A stretch of 64,000 nt of DNA from Thalassotalea sp. LPB0316 (lineage in GTDB: Bacteria > Pseudomonadota > Gammaproteobacteria > Enterobacterales > Alteromonadaceae), in the NCBI RefSeq assembly GCF_014898095.1, contig NZ_CP062946.1, positions 3,485,388-3,549,387 on the forward strand. The letters are read 5' to 3'. Both the position numbers and the translations under genes were made by a program. Below the pieces are notes generated by a model, which saw nothing but the letters and a program-made list of their open reading frames with translations, was not told where the DNA came from and did not search any database. Numbering within the stretch: position 1 is the stretch's first letter; each line of letters starts with the position of its first letter. Shown here one piece after another: positions 41,468 through 51,138 of the stretch.

Positions 41468-43348
41468 TTAGCGATAATTTCGTTCTAAATAGAGTGTTAG
41501 ATCGTCTAGCGAAAGCGGCTCACACAACTCAAAACCTTGACCAAACTGGCACTGTTTATTTTTTAGCCGAGTTAAAAAGCTCTCCGACTCAATACCTTTA
41601 GCAATCACATCAATACCTATATATTGAGCAAAAGATAACAAGCCATCGAGTAGTTTTTGTTGGTCGCGATTGTGCTCCATTTCATTAACTAACCTGCGAT
41701 CAAGCTTAATCGAGTCGACAGCCATGTGATAAAGCTCAATAAGATTTGAATGACCATAACCGTAATCATCAATACAAATCGACACACCTAATTTTTTAAG
41801 TGCATTAACTTGCTTAGCGACCTGATTGTGCTTACTTTTTAACGCTGATTCTTTGATTTCTAACGTCAGTGCTTGTGGTGGTAACGCCGTAATATTAAGT
41901 ATTTCCAAGACGTTAGTTGCTAATTGGTTATCTCTTAACTGATGGGCACTTAAGTTGACGGAAACCGTTAAATTCGGATAGCCGTTTTTTCGCCATGTAG
42001 CACATTGAATACACGATTCTTTTAAAACGCGATGGCCAATCTCGTGGATCATGCCATTTTCTTCAGCCAAGGGAATAAATACCGCTGGCTCTATCCACAA
42101 GTTAACGCCATTATTCCACCGCACTAACGCTTCGACACTGATCAATTTTTGCCTGGTTAAATCGATCACCGGCTGAAAGTATAAATCGAGTGTTTTATTA
42201 ACAATAGCCGTCCTAAGTTGCTCAACTAATTGCCCCTTGAGCGCTAGCTCTTGGTTTAATTCCTCATCAAAAAAGCTACACGCATCTCTGCCCAGTGCCT
42301 TTGATTTATACATGGCTAAATCGGCTTTTTTACTAAGCTCTTCAAATTCAACGCCGTCATTAGGCGCTAAAGCGACGCCAATGGACGCTGAAATTTCGAT
42401 GCGATGAGAACTTACATAAAAAGGCTCTCGTAAGGTTTCAAGAATTTTAGTGGCAACATCGCCAACCGAACTTTGGCTGTTATTCGCTTCAATAATAACA
42501 ACAAACTCATCACCACCAATCCGACAAACAGAATCGCGCTTGCGCACAACGGCAGTTATGCGCTTCGCCACTTCGATTAATACCATATCGCCAATATCAT
42601 GACCTAAGTTGTCATTAACCGGCTTAAAGTGATCTAAATCGATAAACAACAAGCCAACGAGTTCACCACTTCGAGAGACATGAGCAAGTGATTGCTGGAA
42701 TCTATCTTGAGCTAAATAGCGATTGGGCAGCCCGGTCAGTGCGTCGTGATGAGCAATGCGTTGGATTTCTTCTTTGCTTTGGGTCGCCTGCTGATGTTCA
42801 TAGGTCAGTCGATTAGTCATCCTTTTCAGCTCATTAACGAGTTGCTTAACCGTCAGGCCGATAACCAACAAAATAACCACGATATCAGCAACAACACTCC
42901 AATTAATCGGCGCCATTTCTCGCATATGACCAAGCTCTAAATCGTAATAACCTAGCCCAATGACAAAACAAATTACGTAGGCAAAAACAAAGTAGAACAA
43001 GCGCGAAGAACCGACGATCGCGGCGAACACTAAAATACCCGGTAGGCCGACAATAGCGCTATCACGCAGACCATTATTAATAAACATTAAGCTAGTTATG
43101 ACAAAGGCGCCGTTGAGCAGCAAAATAGCAGAAGATAAGGTGAACTGCTTGCTATATAAACAAGCCAAACTGACAAAGTTAATGATAAACGCGGTAATCA
43201 ATATTGGAGTTTCAGCTACATCCACACCAGCAAAATAGTTGCTTGTGATCACCATCGCGATAACAAATTGCGCCAACCAAATAAATTGTTGGAGTCGTTT
43301 ATAGCGTCCTGCTAATACTGATGATGAAAATTCAGCGTCATCTTTCAT
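41468..43348 (-). CDS. Membrane GGDEF-EAL protein with altered EAL site
   Basis: This 626-residue protein starts with five or six transmembrane helices (about 15-180). A GGDEF domain follows, with intact GGDEF and an RKRD I-site five residues before it, then an EAL domain. The EAL motif (EALVRW), DDYGYG, KLDRR and QGFELCEPL are present, but the usual AEGVE loop reads VIAKGIES, with Lys584 in place of the first Glu. That glutamate is thought to act in metal binding or catalysis, so phosphodiesterase activity is doubtful. It probably works as a cyclase or a c-di-GMP sensor. Confidence 0.9.
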   Translation of the reverse strand: MKDDAEFSSSVLAGRYKRLQQFIWLAQFVIAMVITSNYFAGVDVAETPILITAFIINFVSLACLYSKQFTLSSAILLLNGAFVITSLMFINNGLRDSAIVGLPGILVFAAIVGSSRLFYFVFAYVICFVIGLGYYDLELGHMREMAPINWSVVADIVVILLVIGLTVKQLVNELKRMTNRLTYEHQQATQSKEEIQRIAHHDALTGLPNRYLAQDRFQQSLAHVSRSGELVGLLFIDLDHFKPVNDNLGHDIGDMVLIEVAKRITAVVRKRDSVCRIGGDEFVVIIEANNSQSSVGDVATKILETLREPFYVSSHRIEISASIGVALAPNDGVEFEELSKKADLAMYKSKALGRDACSFFDEELNQELALKGQLVEQLRTAIVNKTLDLYFQPVIDLTRQKLISVEALVRWNNGVNLWIEPAVFIPLAEENGMIHEIGHRVLKESCIQCATWRKNGYPNLTVSVNLSAHQLRDNQLATNVLEILNITALPPQALTLEIKESALKSKHNQVAKQVNALKKLGVSICIDDYGYGHSNLIELYHMAVDSIKLDRRLVNEMEHNRDQQKLLDGLLSFAQYIGIDVIAKGIESESFLTRLKNKQCQFGQGFELCEPLSLDDLTLYLERNYR

Positions 43349-43382
43349 GTAAATTCCAATTTTGGATTAATAATAACTACCC

Positions 43383-44627
43383 TTACGAGCCGCCAAGCAG
43401 AGCATCAAATGGCTCAATGACCACGCTTTCACCTGCCGAAACACTCCCCTGATCTTTAGCTAGCACGATAAAACAATTGGCCCTGCCAATACTCGATAAC
43501 ACACCAGAGCCTTGCACACCGGTTGAAACTACTGAGATTTCGCCAGCTTGATTGACATTATAATAGCCACGCTGAAAATCCGTGCGACCCGGTGCTTTTT
43601 TCAGATCAGTTTGCGTTTTGGCGATAAAACGTGTTCGTTCTATTGGTGTTGCGCCGGCTATTTTGGCTAAACCATGCATGGCTATTTGATAGAACGTCAC
43701 CGCAGCTGAGACAGGGTTACCTGGCAATCCAAAGAACACACTGTTGGGCAATAGACCGAAAGCCAAGGGTTTACCCGGTTTCATTGATATTTTCCAAAAG
43801 CCAATTTTACCAATGCTATCGAGCACCATTTTAGTGTAATCGGCATCACCCACTGAAACACCGCCACTTGAGATAACAACATCAGCGTGTTGATCGGCGT
43901 GATGAAAGGCTTGTTTTATCTGCTCAAAATCGTCGGCAATAATACCATAATCTAGGACATCAGCATTAATTTTCGCCAACATGTGTTTTAAAAAATGGCC
44001 ATTTGATTCGTAAATATCACCGGCAGTAAGCGACTGACCAGGTGATTTTAATTCATCGCCAGTTGCAATTAGCGCAACCTTTATTTTTCGATAAACACTC
44101 AGCGATTCAATACCAACCGATGCTAACAGTGCGATGTCAATCGCGCTTAATCGTTTACCTTTAGATAAAATGATTTGGTTTTGTGAAATATCCTCGCCCG
44201 CTCGGCGAATATTTTGCCCTTGGCGAATCTCTTGTAAGAAGGAAATAGTGTCGCCTTCGACCTGACAATGCTCTTGCATAACTACGGTGTCACAGCCTTC
44301 AGGAACCACAGCGCCTGTCATAATCCGAACACACTGGCCTAGCAAGCACTCGCCCACAAAGGGTGCTCCAGCCATTGATTTACCGACAAGGCTAACCGTT
44401 TTGTTATTGGTTAAACTGGCAAAGTTAACCGCGTAGCCATCCATTGCCGAGTTATCGTGCGGCGGCACTTGAATAGGGCTTATCACCTCGGTCGCAAGTA
44501 TTCGATCAAGTGCTGAATCTAGCGGTACTAATTCAGTATCTTCAACTGTTTGAATGTTTTCTAAAATATGAAAAATCGCTTGCTCTACACTGAGAAACTG
44601 CTGATCAGAAAAACAATCGCAACTCAT
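43383..44627 (-). CDS. moeA: Molybdopterin molybdenumtransferase
   Basis: This enzyme inserts molybdenum into adenylated molybdopterin. The 414 residues show the MoeA motifs VPPHDNSAMDGYAV near 56, GDELKSPGQSL near 193, SSGGVSVGDADYTK near 245 and GLPGNPVSA near 297. AAGGG lies six bases before ATG 44627, so I prefer it to the TTG two codons upstream. It is divergent from the moaA-moeB operon across a 564-base gap that holds a MITE-like element and a Moco riboswitch. Confidence 0.95.
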   Translation of the reverse strand: MSCDCFSDQQFLSVEQAIFHILENIQTVEDTELVPLDSALDRILATEVISPIQVPPHDNSAMDGYAVNFASLTNNKTVSLVGKSMAGAPFVGECLLGQCVRIMTGAVVPEGCDTVVMQEHCQVEGDTISFLQEIRQGQNIRRAGEDISQNQIILSKGKRLSAIDIALLASVGIESLSVYRKIKVALIATGDELKSPGQSLTAGDIYESNGHFLKHMLAKINADVLDYGIIADDFEQIKQAFHHADQHADVVISSGGVSVGDADYTKMVLDSIGKIGFWKISMKPGKPLAFGLLPNSVFFGLPGNPVSAAVTFYQIAMHGLAKIAGATPIERTRFIAKTQTDLKKAPGRTDFQRGYYNVNQAGEISVVSTGVQGSGVLSSIGRANCFIVLAKDQGSVSAGESVVIEPFDALLGGS

Positions 44628-44692
44628 AGCCAACCCTTGATTAAAAATAATGAACTATCTTACGGAAAACTTGTTGGCGATCAAAGTAGTTA

Positions 44693-45007
44693 ATACCAAT
44701 CCGAATAAATAAATGTTCACTCAGCTTGAGATAAAAGTTGCTAATACAAGACACATGCTGTTAAGACATAGTTATTCTATTTCAAATAGTATGTAACGAA
44801 GTAGTAGTGACTTTTAGCCAAGCCCTTTGGGAGCTCGTCAGCAGCCCGACTACTGCCCATAATTTGCAAAATATACAACCACATGGATGGGGGAGGTAGA
44901 GCGACTCAGGAGACAAAGCCGAGAATGACTATATTGTACAAATTCTGATTGTACTCGAACTGCTGACGTAGCTCTGAGTAGAGCATATTATTATGCGGCT
45001 TGGTATA
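44693..45007. mobile_element. MITE-like element
   Basis: The ends ATACCAATCCG and CGGCTTGGTAT form imperfect terminal inverted repeats about 315 bases apart, and each is flanked by TA, which fits a target-site duplication of a Tc1/IS630-type element. No open frame of useful size lies inside, so any movement would need a transposase elsewhere. It occupies most of the moeA-moaA gap. Confidence 0.5.
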
Positions 45008-45068
45008 AGTTGAGTTATCTAAATAAATATTCTAGTATCAACTAACAATTGAAATAAGTGTTCAATTC

Positions 45069-45186
45069 GCCGAGCTTTCAGCGCTACCTTACCTGTGAGT
45101 AACAAGTGCTTTGAGCCGTAGTTGCGCAAGTGCTGTAACTACCAGGGTTAGACTGGAAACGATCTAGCCTCCCGACATTTGGAAAG
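45069..45186 (+). ncRNA. Moco riboswitch
   Basis: The leader of moaA contains conserved pieces of the Moco RNA motif: GCCGAGCTTTCAGCGC at the 5' end, TTTGAGCCGTAG in the middle, and CTCCCGACATTTGGAAAGG next to the start codon. A stem GGTTAGA/TCTAGCC lies between. These match the E. coli moaA leader in order. The last segment includes the moaA ribosome site, so cofactor binding would reduce translation when Moco is plentiful. Confidence 0.88.
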
Positions 45187-45191
45187 GTGAT

Positions 45192-46163
45192 ATGTTAACA
45201 GACGACTTTGGCAGAAGGTTTTACTACCTTAGACTGTCGATCACAGATGTTTGTAACTTTCGTTGCGAATACTGCTTACCTGACGGTTATCAATGTGATA
45301 CCGACAGGCAATTCTTATCGCTTGAAGAAATCAAACGCACAGTTAACGCCTTTGCTTTAATGGGCACCGAAAAAGTACGCATAACGGGTGGCGAACCTTC
45401 GTTGCGCAAAGATTTACCCGACATTATCAACGCGGTTGCGAACACAAATAAAATTCAAACCGTGGCACTGACCACCAACGGCTACAAACTCACTTCTCAA
45501 TACCAAGACTGGCTCGACGCTGGTTTAAACGCCTTAAATATTAGTATTGATTCATTAATACCTGAACAATTTAATTTGATCACCGGCTCAAACAAGTTAG
45601 GTGAGATTTTAACGGGCATTGATGGCGTGCTAGCCGACGGTCGCGCCAAGCTAAAAGTTAACGCCGTACTGCTCAAACAATATCACAAGCAGCAATTAGA
45701 CTACTTTTTTGACTGGGTGAAAGAAACCCCAGTATCTGTGCGTTTTATCGAATTAATGGAAACGGGTGACAACAAAGCCTATTTCGAAAAACAGCACATT
45801 AGCGGCACAACAATTCAAAATCAACTATTTGAGCGTGGCTGGGTACCGGTCATTAAAGAAAAAAGCGCAGGGCCGGCAATTGAATACTGCCATAGTGATT
45901 ATCAAGGCAAGATTGGCTTGATAATGCCTTATAGCAAAGATTTTTGTGCATCGTGTAATCGTCTGAGAATGAGTGCGTTAGGTAAGCTACATTTATGCTT
46001 ATTCGCCGAACAAGGCTTGTCATTGCGCGAATATTTACAGGAAGACGATCCAACGCCATTAATCAATGCCGTATCACAGCTGATCCACGATAAAAAGGCA
46101 ACTCACTTTTTACACGAGCGCTTGACCGGTGCGACATCTCATTTATCCATGCTTGGTGGTTAA
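45192..46163 (+). CDS. moaA: GTP 3',8-cyclase (molybdopterin precursor synthesis)
   Basis: This radical SAM enzyme performs the first step of Moco synthesis on GTP. The N-terminal cluster motif is CNFRCEYCLP, the C-terminal second cluster is FCASCNRLRMSALGKLHLC, and the essential Gly-Gly tail is present (SMLGG). The length, 323 residues, matches the family. It is first in the moaA-moeB operon, directly behind the Moco riboswitch. Confidence 0.96.
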   Translation: MLTDDFGRRFYYLRLSITDVCNFRCEYCLPDGYQCDTDRQFLSLEEIKRTVNAFALMGTEKVRITGGEPSLRKDLPDIINAVANTNKIQTVALTTNGYKLTSQYQDWLDAGLNALNISIDSLIPEQFNLITGSNKLGEILTGIDGVLADGRAKLKVNAVLLKQYHKQQLDYFFDWVKETPVSVRFIELMETGDNKAYFEKQHISGTTIQNQLFERGWVPVIKEKSAGPAIEYCHSDYQGKIGLIMPYSKDFCASCNRLRMSALGKLHLCLFAEQGLSLREYLQEDDPTPLINAVSQLIHDKKATHFLHERLTGATSHLSMLGG

Positions 46164-46166
46164 ACG

Positions 46167-46805
46167 ATGAGAGGTAATAACACATGTTTAGGTGTCGTTT
46201 TAGCCGGTGGTTTATCCTCGCGTATGGGGCAAAATAAAGCACAGTTATTACACCCTAAACAACAAAATATGCTCAGTTTTAGCTCCGCCTTATTAACCGA
46301 TGTTGGCGTTGATGGCGTTGTTCAAAGTATCGGCTATAACACACAACCTACAGGTGCCAACCAAATTGCCGATAAATACCCAAACCTCGGCCCTCTTGGT
46401 GGTATAGCAACAGTGTTTGAAACCACACCACATGTGCACAGCTATTTAATTTTGCCGGTTGATTTACCCTTGTTAAGCGCACAATGTCTTAGCCAGTTAA
46501 AACAAGTGGGGCAATTGAGCCAAATGGCTTGTCATTTTTCCGATCATTATTTGCCACTATATTTACCGAGAACGGCCATGACCGAGTTGTTTTTTCAAAA
46601 CCTAAAAACGAGCCAAGCGAATGCCAGCAAGCTGACAACTAAGAAAGATAAATCACTATCGATAAGACAGTTATTAAAACAAATTCAACATCGCGCCATT
46701 GGGCTTGATCGAGCTCACCAACAGCAACTATTTAATTGCAATACCGCAGAGCAATGGCAACAAGCGACCAATCAATTAACATTACGAGTAAACGACTATG
46801 AGTAA
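46167..46805 (+). CDS. mobA: Molybdenum cofactor guanylyltransferase
   Basis: This enzyme attaches GMP to Mo-molybdopterin to make the bis-MGD cofactor. The nucleotide motif VLAGGLSSRMGQNKAQ is at residues 12-27, and PVDLPLLSAQ near 98 is the usual second motif. It has 212 residues. It starts 3 bases after moaA and overlaps moaB by eight bases. Its presence suggests that the cell makes DMSO-reductase-type molybdoenzymes. Confidence 0.9.
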   Translation: MRGNNTCLGVVLAGGLSSRMGQNKAQLLHPKQQNMLSFSSALLTDVGVDGVVQSIGYNTQPTGANQIADKYPNLGPLGGIATVFETTPHVHSYLILPVDLPLLSAQCLSQLKQVGQLSQMACHFSDHYLPLYLPRTAMTELFFQNLKTSQANASKLTTKKDKSLSIRQLLKQIQHRAIGLDRAHQQQLFNCNTAEQWQQATNQLTLRVNDYE

Positions 46806-47334
46806 AACCCCTGTGCCTTTTCAACCGCTAAACATTGCCGTGTTAACGGTTTCAGATACCCGTGACGAAGCAACTGATACTTCAGGTAAAGCCTTGGTTG
46901 ATCGGGTACTTGATGCAGGCCATCAATTAGTCGAAAAAGCCATCGTCAAAGATGATATTTATCAATTGCGCGCCATCGTTTCTCGCTGGATTGCTGACGA
47001 GAAAGTTGACGTAGTCATTTCTACCGGCGGCACTGGCTTTACCGCTCGAGACAACACCCCCGAAGCGCTAAGCGTATTATTTGATAAGCAAGTAGAAGGC
47101 TTTGGTGAAACGTTTAGGCACATTTCACTTGGTGAGATTGGCACGTCAACCATTCAGTCTCGCGCCTTTGCAGGCATGGCAAATCACACCGTAATTTTTT
47201 GTGTACCTGGCTCAACTAACGCGTGTAAAACAGCGTGGGATAAGATCATCAAAGAACAAATTGATGCCTCACATCGCCCCTGTAACTTTGTCCCGCATTT
47301 AAATTTAGCGGCAAAATGCCAATCAAGAGGCTGA
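46798..47334 (+). CDS. moaB: Molybdopterin adenylyltransferase, MoaB/MogA type
   Basis: This 178-residue protein activates molybdopterin by adenylation, the step before MoeA. The MoCF motifs [19 protein letters not shown] and [18 protein letters not shown] are intact. Downstream RPCNFVPHL is typical of MoaB. No separate mogA is in the window, so it may carry the adenylation role alone. It overlaps the end of mobA. Confidence 0.92.
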   Translation: MSKTPVPFQPLNIAVLTVSDTRDEATDTSGKALVDRVLDAGHQLVEKAIVKDDIYQLRAIVSRWIADEKVDVVISTGGTGFTARDNTPEALSVLFDKQVEGFGETFRHISLGEIGTSTIQSRAFAGMANHTVIFCVPGSTNACKTAWDKIIKEQIDASHRPCNFVPHLNLAAKCQSRG

Positions 47335-47336
47335 TA

Positions 47337-47813
47337 ATGACAACACAACTTACGCATTTAAACGAGCAAGGCCAAGCCAATATGGTCGATGTTACCGATA
47401 AACACGTTACTACTCGAGAAGCCCGTGCAGTCGGTTATATTGAAATGTCTGAGCTCGCCTTAACCCTCATTCAACAGGGCGAACATAAAAAAGGCGATGT
47501 ATTTGCCATTGCCCGTATAGCCGGTATTCAAGCAGCGAAGAAATGTAGTGACTTGATCCCCTTATGTCACCCGTTAATGCTGACAAAAATCAATGTCGAC
47601 TTTGAAATAGATGAAAACAAACGCCGAGTCTACGTGCACACTTTGTGCAAATTAGCTGGCCAAACAGGGGTGGAAATGGAAGCGCTAACGGCGTGCTCTG
47701 TTGCTTGTTTAACCTTATACGATATGTGCAAAGCGGTCGATAAACACATGCGCATTGGCGGCATTGAAGTTATTGCTAAATCGGGTGGTAAATCAGGCGA
47801 TTGGCAGAAATAG
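47337..47813 (+). CDS. moaC: Cyclic pyranopterin monophosphate synthase
   Basis: MoaC completes the conversion of the MoaA product to cPMP. From ATG 47337, with AGAGG upstream, the protein has 158 residues, close to E. coli. [13 protein letters not shown] and the active-site [12 protein letters not shown] (Asp and Lys) are present. A longer frame from 47316 overlaps moaB and adds residues absent from the family. Confidence 0.96.
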   Translation: MTTQLTHLNEQGQANMVDVTDKHVTTREARAVGYIEMSELALTLIQQGEHKKGDVFAIARIAGIQAAKKCSDLIPLCHPLMLTKINVDFEIDENKRRVYVHTLCKLAGQTGVEMEALTACSVACLTLYDMCKAVDKHMRIGGIEVIAKSGGKSGDWQK

Positions 47814-47847
47814 GCTCACACAGGAAAAGCCGAAATAAGGAATAAAA

Positions 47848-48108
47848 ATGGCAGAAACGATAACCATAAAATTTTTTGCGTCACTGCGCGAACAACTTGA
47901 TTGTCAAGATCTAACACTCGAACTCACCCAAGAGATGAAAAGTGTTCAAGATGTCAAATTAGCCATCGTCAAACGTCATCCCAATTGGGCTGATGCACTT
48001 GAGCAAAGTAAATTATTAAGTGCGGTGAATCACAATATGGTGAGCAGTGATCATGCCATTGCGCCAAATGATGAAATCGCGTTCTTTCCGCCGGTGACGG
48101 GAGGCTAA
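47848..48108 (+). CDS. moaD: Molybdopterin synthase sulfur carrier subunit
   Basis: This 86-residue ubiquitin-like protein ends in the required PPVTGG tail, which carries the thiocarboxylate that supplies dithiolene sulfur. AATAAGGAATAAAA precedes the start. It is activated by MoeB, which is encoded at the end of the same operon, and partners with MoaE next door. Confidence 0.95.
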   Translation: MAETITIKFFASLREQLDCQDLTLELTQEMKSVQDVKLAIVKRHPNWADALEQSKLLSAVNHNMVSSDHAIAPNDEIAFFPPVTGG

Positions 48109-48110
48109 TA

Positions 48111-48554
48111 ATGATCAAGGTACAACACCAAGATTTTGATCAAGCCGCTGAATATCGACTATTGTCTGAAAATACTGACGCAGATGGCGCGATAGTCACC
48201 TTTGTCGGTAAAGTGCGCAACAATAACTTAGGTGAAGATGTTAAGGGCTTATCACTTGAGCACTACCCACAAATGACAGAAAAAGCGTTAAAAGCTATTG
48301 TGAACCAAGCTAAAACCCAGTGGGAGCTTGGCAATGTTACGGTTATTCATCGAGTGGGGAAATTGGCTATTGGCGAGCAAATCGTGTTTGTTGGCGTAAC
48401 CTCAAAACATCGTGCGAGTGCCTTTCAAGCCTGCGAATTTATTATCGATTACCTAAAAGTATCTGCACCGTTTTGGAAAAAAGAGCTCACCGATAATGGT
48501 GAGAAATGGTTAGATGCACGCGATAGTGATGAGCAAAAAGCAAAGTTGTGGTAA
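48111..48554 (+). CDS. moaE: Molybdopterin synthase catalytic subunit
   Basis: MoaE converts cPMP to molybdopterin using MoaD thiocarboxylate. The 147 residues include HRVGKLAIGEQIVFVGVTS and the catalytic-lysine region YLKVSAPFWKKE. It begins 2 bases after moaD. Confidence 0.96.
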   Translation: MIKVQHQDFDQAAEYRLLSENTDADGAIVTFVGKVRNNNLGEDVKGLSLEHYPQMTEKALKAIVNQAKTQWELGNVTVIHRVGKLAIGEQIVFVGVTSKHRASAFQACEFIIDYLKVSAPFWKKELTDNGEKWLDARDSDEQKAKLW

Positions 48555-48557
48555 ACC

Positions 48558-49370
48558 ATGGCGACAAACCAAGTAATCAAGTTTATCACTCATATGCTTG
48601 CCATCATCCTGTGCGCAATTGGGCTAGTGCTTAGCGCTAATTTAACCGCACAAGCTCAAACACACGAGCAAGATAAACGAGTCGAGCACATAACACTGCG
48701 GATTGCCGTGGCCTCAAGTTTCACCCCCATATTAGCTCGCCTCGCCAATGATTTTAGCCAACAACACAAGGTAACTATCGAAACCATTTCAGCTTCGTCC
48801 GGCACCTTGTATCAGCAAATTGTCTATGGCGCGCCGTTTGACCTGTTTCTTAGTGCCGACGACCTTCGACCTGAAAAGCTCGCCGAGCAACAATTGATTT
48901 CACCGGAATCATTAGCGACATACGCGCAAGGGCAATTGGTATTATTTGGCTTATCACAAAAGCCACTTGATTACGCGTTTTTAGCCAATTATCGCGGTCG
49001 CATCGCCATCGCCAACCCTAAAACTGCGCCATATGGCAAAGCCGCTATGCAGGTCATTGAATCACTGGCTATTGGCGAGCAACTCACCCTGATCACCGGC
49101 CAAAACGTCGCGCAAACATACCAACAAGTGATCACCCAAGGTGTGCCGATCGGGTTAGTTTCACTGGGGCAACTTATGATAAACAAGCAGTCAGGCTACG
49201 TGATACCTCAACGGCTCTATCAGCCAATTTTGCAAAAAATGGTGATCCCAAAACAAAGTAAACAACCACAATTAGCCAGAGAGTTTCAACAGTTTTTGCT
49301 CAGTGAACAAACCCAGCGCCAGCTTACCCAACTTGGCTTCACTGCTGTTAGCGCGCAAGGAGATGATTAA
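48558..49370 (+). CDS. modA: Molybdate-binding periplasmic protein
   Basis: This substrate-binding protein of the molybdate ABC importer has 270 residues with a signal peptide (MLAIILCAIGLVLSANLTAQAQ). The mature part has the ModA pattern: LRIAVASSFTPILARLANDF, SSGTLYQQIVYGAPFDLFLSAD and NPKTAPYGKAAMQVI. It follows moaE by 3 bases, which ties uptake of the metal to cofactor synthesis. It shares one base with modB. Confidence 0.92.
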   Translation: MATNQVIKFITHMLAIILCAIGLVLSANLTAQAQTHEQDKRVEHITLRIAVASSFTPILARLANDFSQQHKVTIETISASSGTLYQQIVYGAPFDLFLSADDLRPEKLAEQQLISPESLATYAQGQLVLFGLSQKPLDYAFLANYRGRIAIANPKTAPYGKAAMQVIESLAIGEQLTLITGQNVAQTYQQVITQGVPIGLVSLGQLMINKQSGYVIPQRLYQPILQKMVIPKQSKQPQLAREFQQFLLSEQTQRQLTQLGFTAVSAQGDD

Positions 49371-50059
49371 TGTTTGATCATCCTGATATCACTGCCCTAT
49401 TGCTCACCTTAGAGCTTGCGGCAATCACCACGTTAATATTATTAGTTGTCTGCACGCCAATAGCTTGGTGGTTAGCGCATTGGCAATCACGCGCCAAGTT
49501 TTTAGTTGAAGCCTTCATCACCCTACCATTGATTTTACCGCCAACGGTTATTGGTTTTTATTTACTTATCGCCTTTGGGCCAAACTCCGCTTTTGGTCAG
49601 CTTTGGCAAGCGTTAACGGGCTCGCAACTCGCGTTTAGTTTTTCAGCCATTGTTATTGGTTCACTGTTTTATTCACTGCCGTTCGTTGTACAGCCATTAC
49701 AAAGAGCCTTTGAACAATTAGGCACGGATTTACTCGAAGCTGGCGCTATGCTCAATGCCAACAAATGGGATCAATTTTTCACCATCGTTATGCCATTGAC
49801 CAAGCCAAGTTTTATCACAGCTGCGACCTTGGGCTTTGCTCATACGATTGGCGAATTTGGTATTGTCCTGATGATTGGCGGTAATATTCCGGGTGAGACC
49901 CGTGTTTTATCACTCGCGCTGTTTGATCATGTTGAGGCATTTGAATACCAACAAGCCCATGCACTCGCTATGAGCTTATTAATTGGCTGTTTTGCACTGT
50001 TGGCTGCTGTCGGTTTTATCAACCGCAAAAAGCCAACGCACAAAGCAGGGTTAGGTTAA
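49370..50059 (+). CDS. modB: Molybdate ABC transporter permease
   Basis: This 229-residue inner-membrane permease has about five helices. The EAA-like loop that contacts ModC reads LLEAGAMLNANKWDQFFTIV near 123, and PLILPPTVIGFYLL near 55 is typical of ModB. GEFGIVLMIGGNIPGETRVLS is the conserved C-terminal loop. Confidence 0.94.
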   Translation: MFDHPDITALLLTLELAAITTLILLVVCTPIAWWLAHWQSRAKFLVEAFITLPLILPPTVIGFYLLIAFGPNSAFGQLWQALTGSQLAFSFSAIVIGSLFYSLPFVVQPLQRAFEQLGTDLLEAGAMLNANKWDQFFTIVMPLTKPSFITAATLGFAHTIGEFGIVLMIGGNIPGETRVLSLALFDHVEAFEYQQAHALAMSLLIGCFALLAAVGFINRKKPTHKAGLG

Positions 50060-50063
50060 GCAC

Positions 50064-51128
50064 ATGCTGAAAATTGATATTACCTGCCCACTAACCGACT
50101 TTGCTATAAACCTTAGTACGGCAATAAAAACCGATGCTATCACCGGCATTTACGGTCGTTCAGGTGCAGGAAAAACGACATTATTAAGAATTATTGCGGG
50201 GCTCAACAAGCAAGCTTGTGGCTGTATTTCTCTCGATAACGAGCCCTGGTTAGATTCTTCAAATAAGCGATTCATTGCACCTGAGAAGCGCCAAGTTTCT
50301 ATGGTTTTTCAAGACGCTCGGCTATTCCCTCACTTATCGATAGGACAAAATCTAAAATACGCTCAACGACGCTGTAAAAATGCCAAGATACACTATAGTG
50401 AGTTGGTCGACACCATGGGAATTAAGCCACTATTAAATAAGGATATCCGTACCTTATCAGGTGGTGAAAAGCAGCGTATTGCACTTGCTCGTGCGTTATT
50501 GTCTGAGCCTAAACTCCTGCTACTCGATGAGCCCCTTAGCGCGTTAGACAGCGGTAGTCGCAAACAATTTATTGCCCTACTGAGAAAGATCCACAAAAAG
50601 TATCAAATCCCGATGCTATTTGTTTCACATCAAATTGCTGAAATTCAACAATTAACCGACCAATTACTAGTACTTGATCACGGCAAAATTCACCACTTTG
50701 GCCCAACAACCGAGGTGATTCATACATTAAGTGATCTTGGTGATATTAACGAGCAAACTAGCTTAAGTTTAACTGTCGCTAAGCAGATGCCAGAATACGG
50801 TATTACCGAGTTAGTATTACTCGGCGAACAGACACTTTATTTACCGAGTCACTATTTAGCTGGCGATGAACATAAAGTGCGATGCACGGTCATGTCAACA
50901 GATATCAGTATCTGTATTGATCACTCGCCGACAACGTCGATCATGAATGTGTTACCTGTGGTAATCAACAAAATCAATCGGCTACATAATAAAGCTAAAA
51001 TACAGGTAAGTTATAAAACACAGGTCTTTTTTGTCACGATTTCGCTGTACTCACTCACCACATTAAATTTAACACTTCAGCAAACAGTGTATATTCAATT
51101 TAAAGCCAGTGCCTTAAAAACAATTTAA
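50064..51128 (+). CDS. modC: Molybdate ABC transporter ATP-binding protein
   Basis: This 354-residue ATPase has Walker A GRSGAGKTTLLRI near 30, signature LSGGEKQRIALARALL near 133, and Walker B LLLLDEPLSALDSGSR. The C-terminal region beyond about 230 is a Mop/TOBE-type molybdate-binding domain (EHKVRCTVMSTDISICI). It works with ModB on the cytoplasmic face. Confidence 0.95.
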   Translation: MLKIDITCPLTDFAINLSTAIKTDAITGIYGRSGAGKTTLLRIIAGLNKQACGCISLDNEPWLDSSNKRFIAPEKRQVSMVFQDARLFPHLSIGQNLKYAQRRCKNAKIHYSELVDTMGIKPLLNKDIRTLSGGEKQRIALARALLSEPKLLLLDEPLSALDSGSRKQFIALLRKIHKKYQIPMLFVSHQIAEIQQLTDQLLVLDHGKIHHFGPTTEVIHTLSDLGDINEQTSLSLTVAKQMPEYGITELVLLGEQTLYLPSHYLAGDEHKVRCTVMSTDISICIDHSPTTSIMNVLPVVINKINRLHNKAKIQVSYKTQVFFVTISLYSLTTLNLTLQQTVYIQFKASALKTI

Positions 51129-51138
51129 AGGATTCAAG

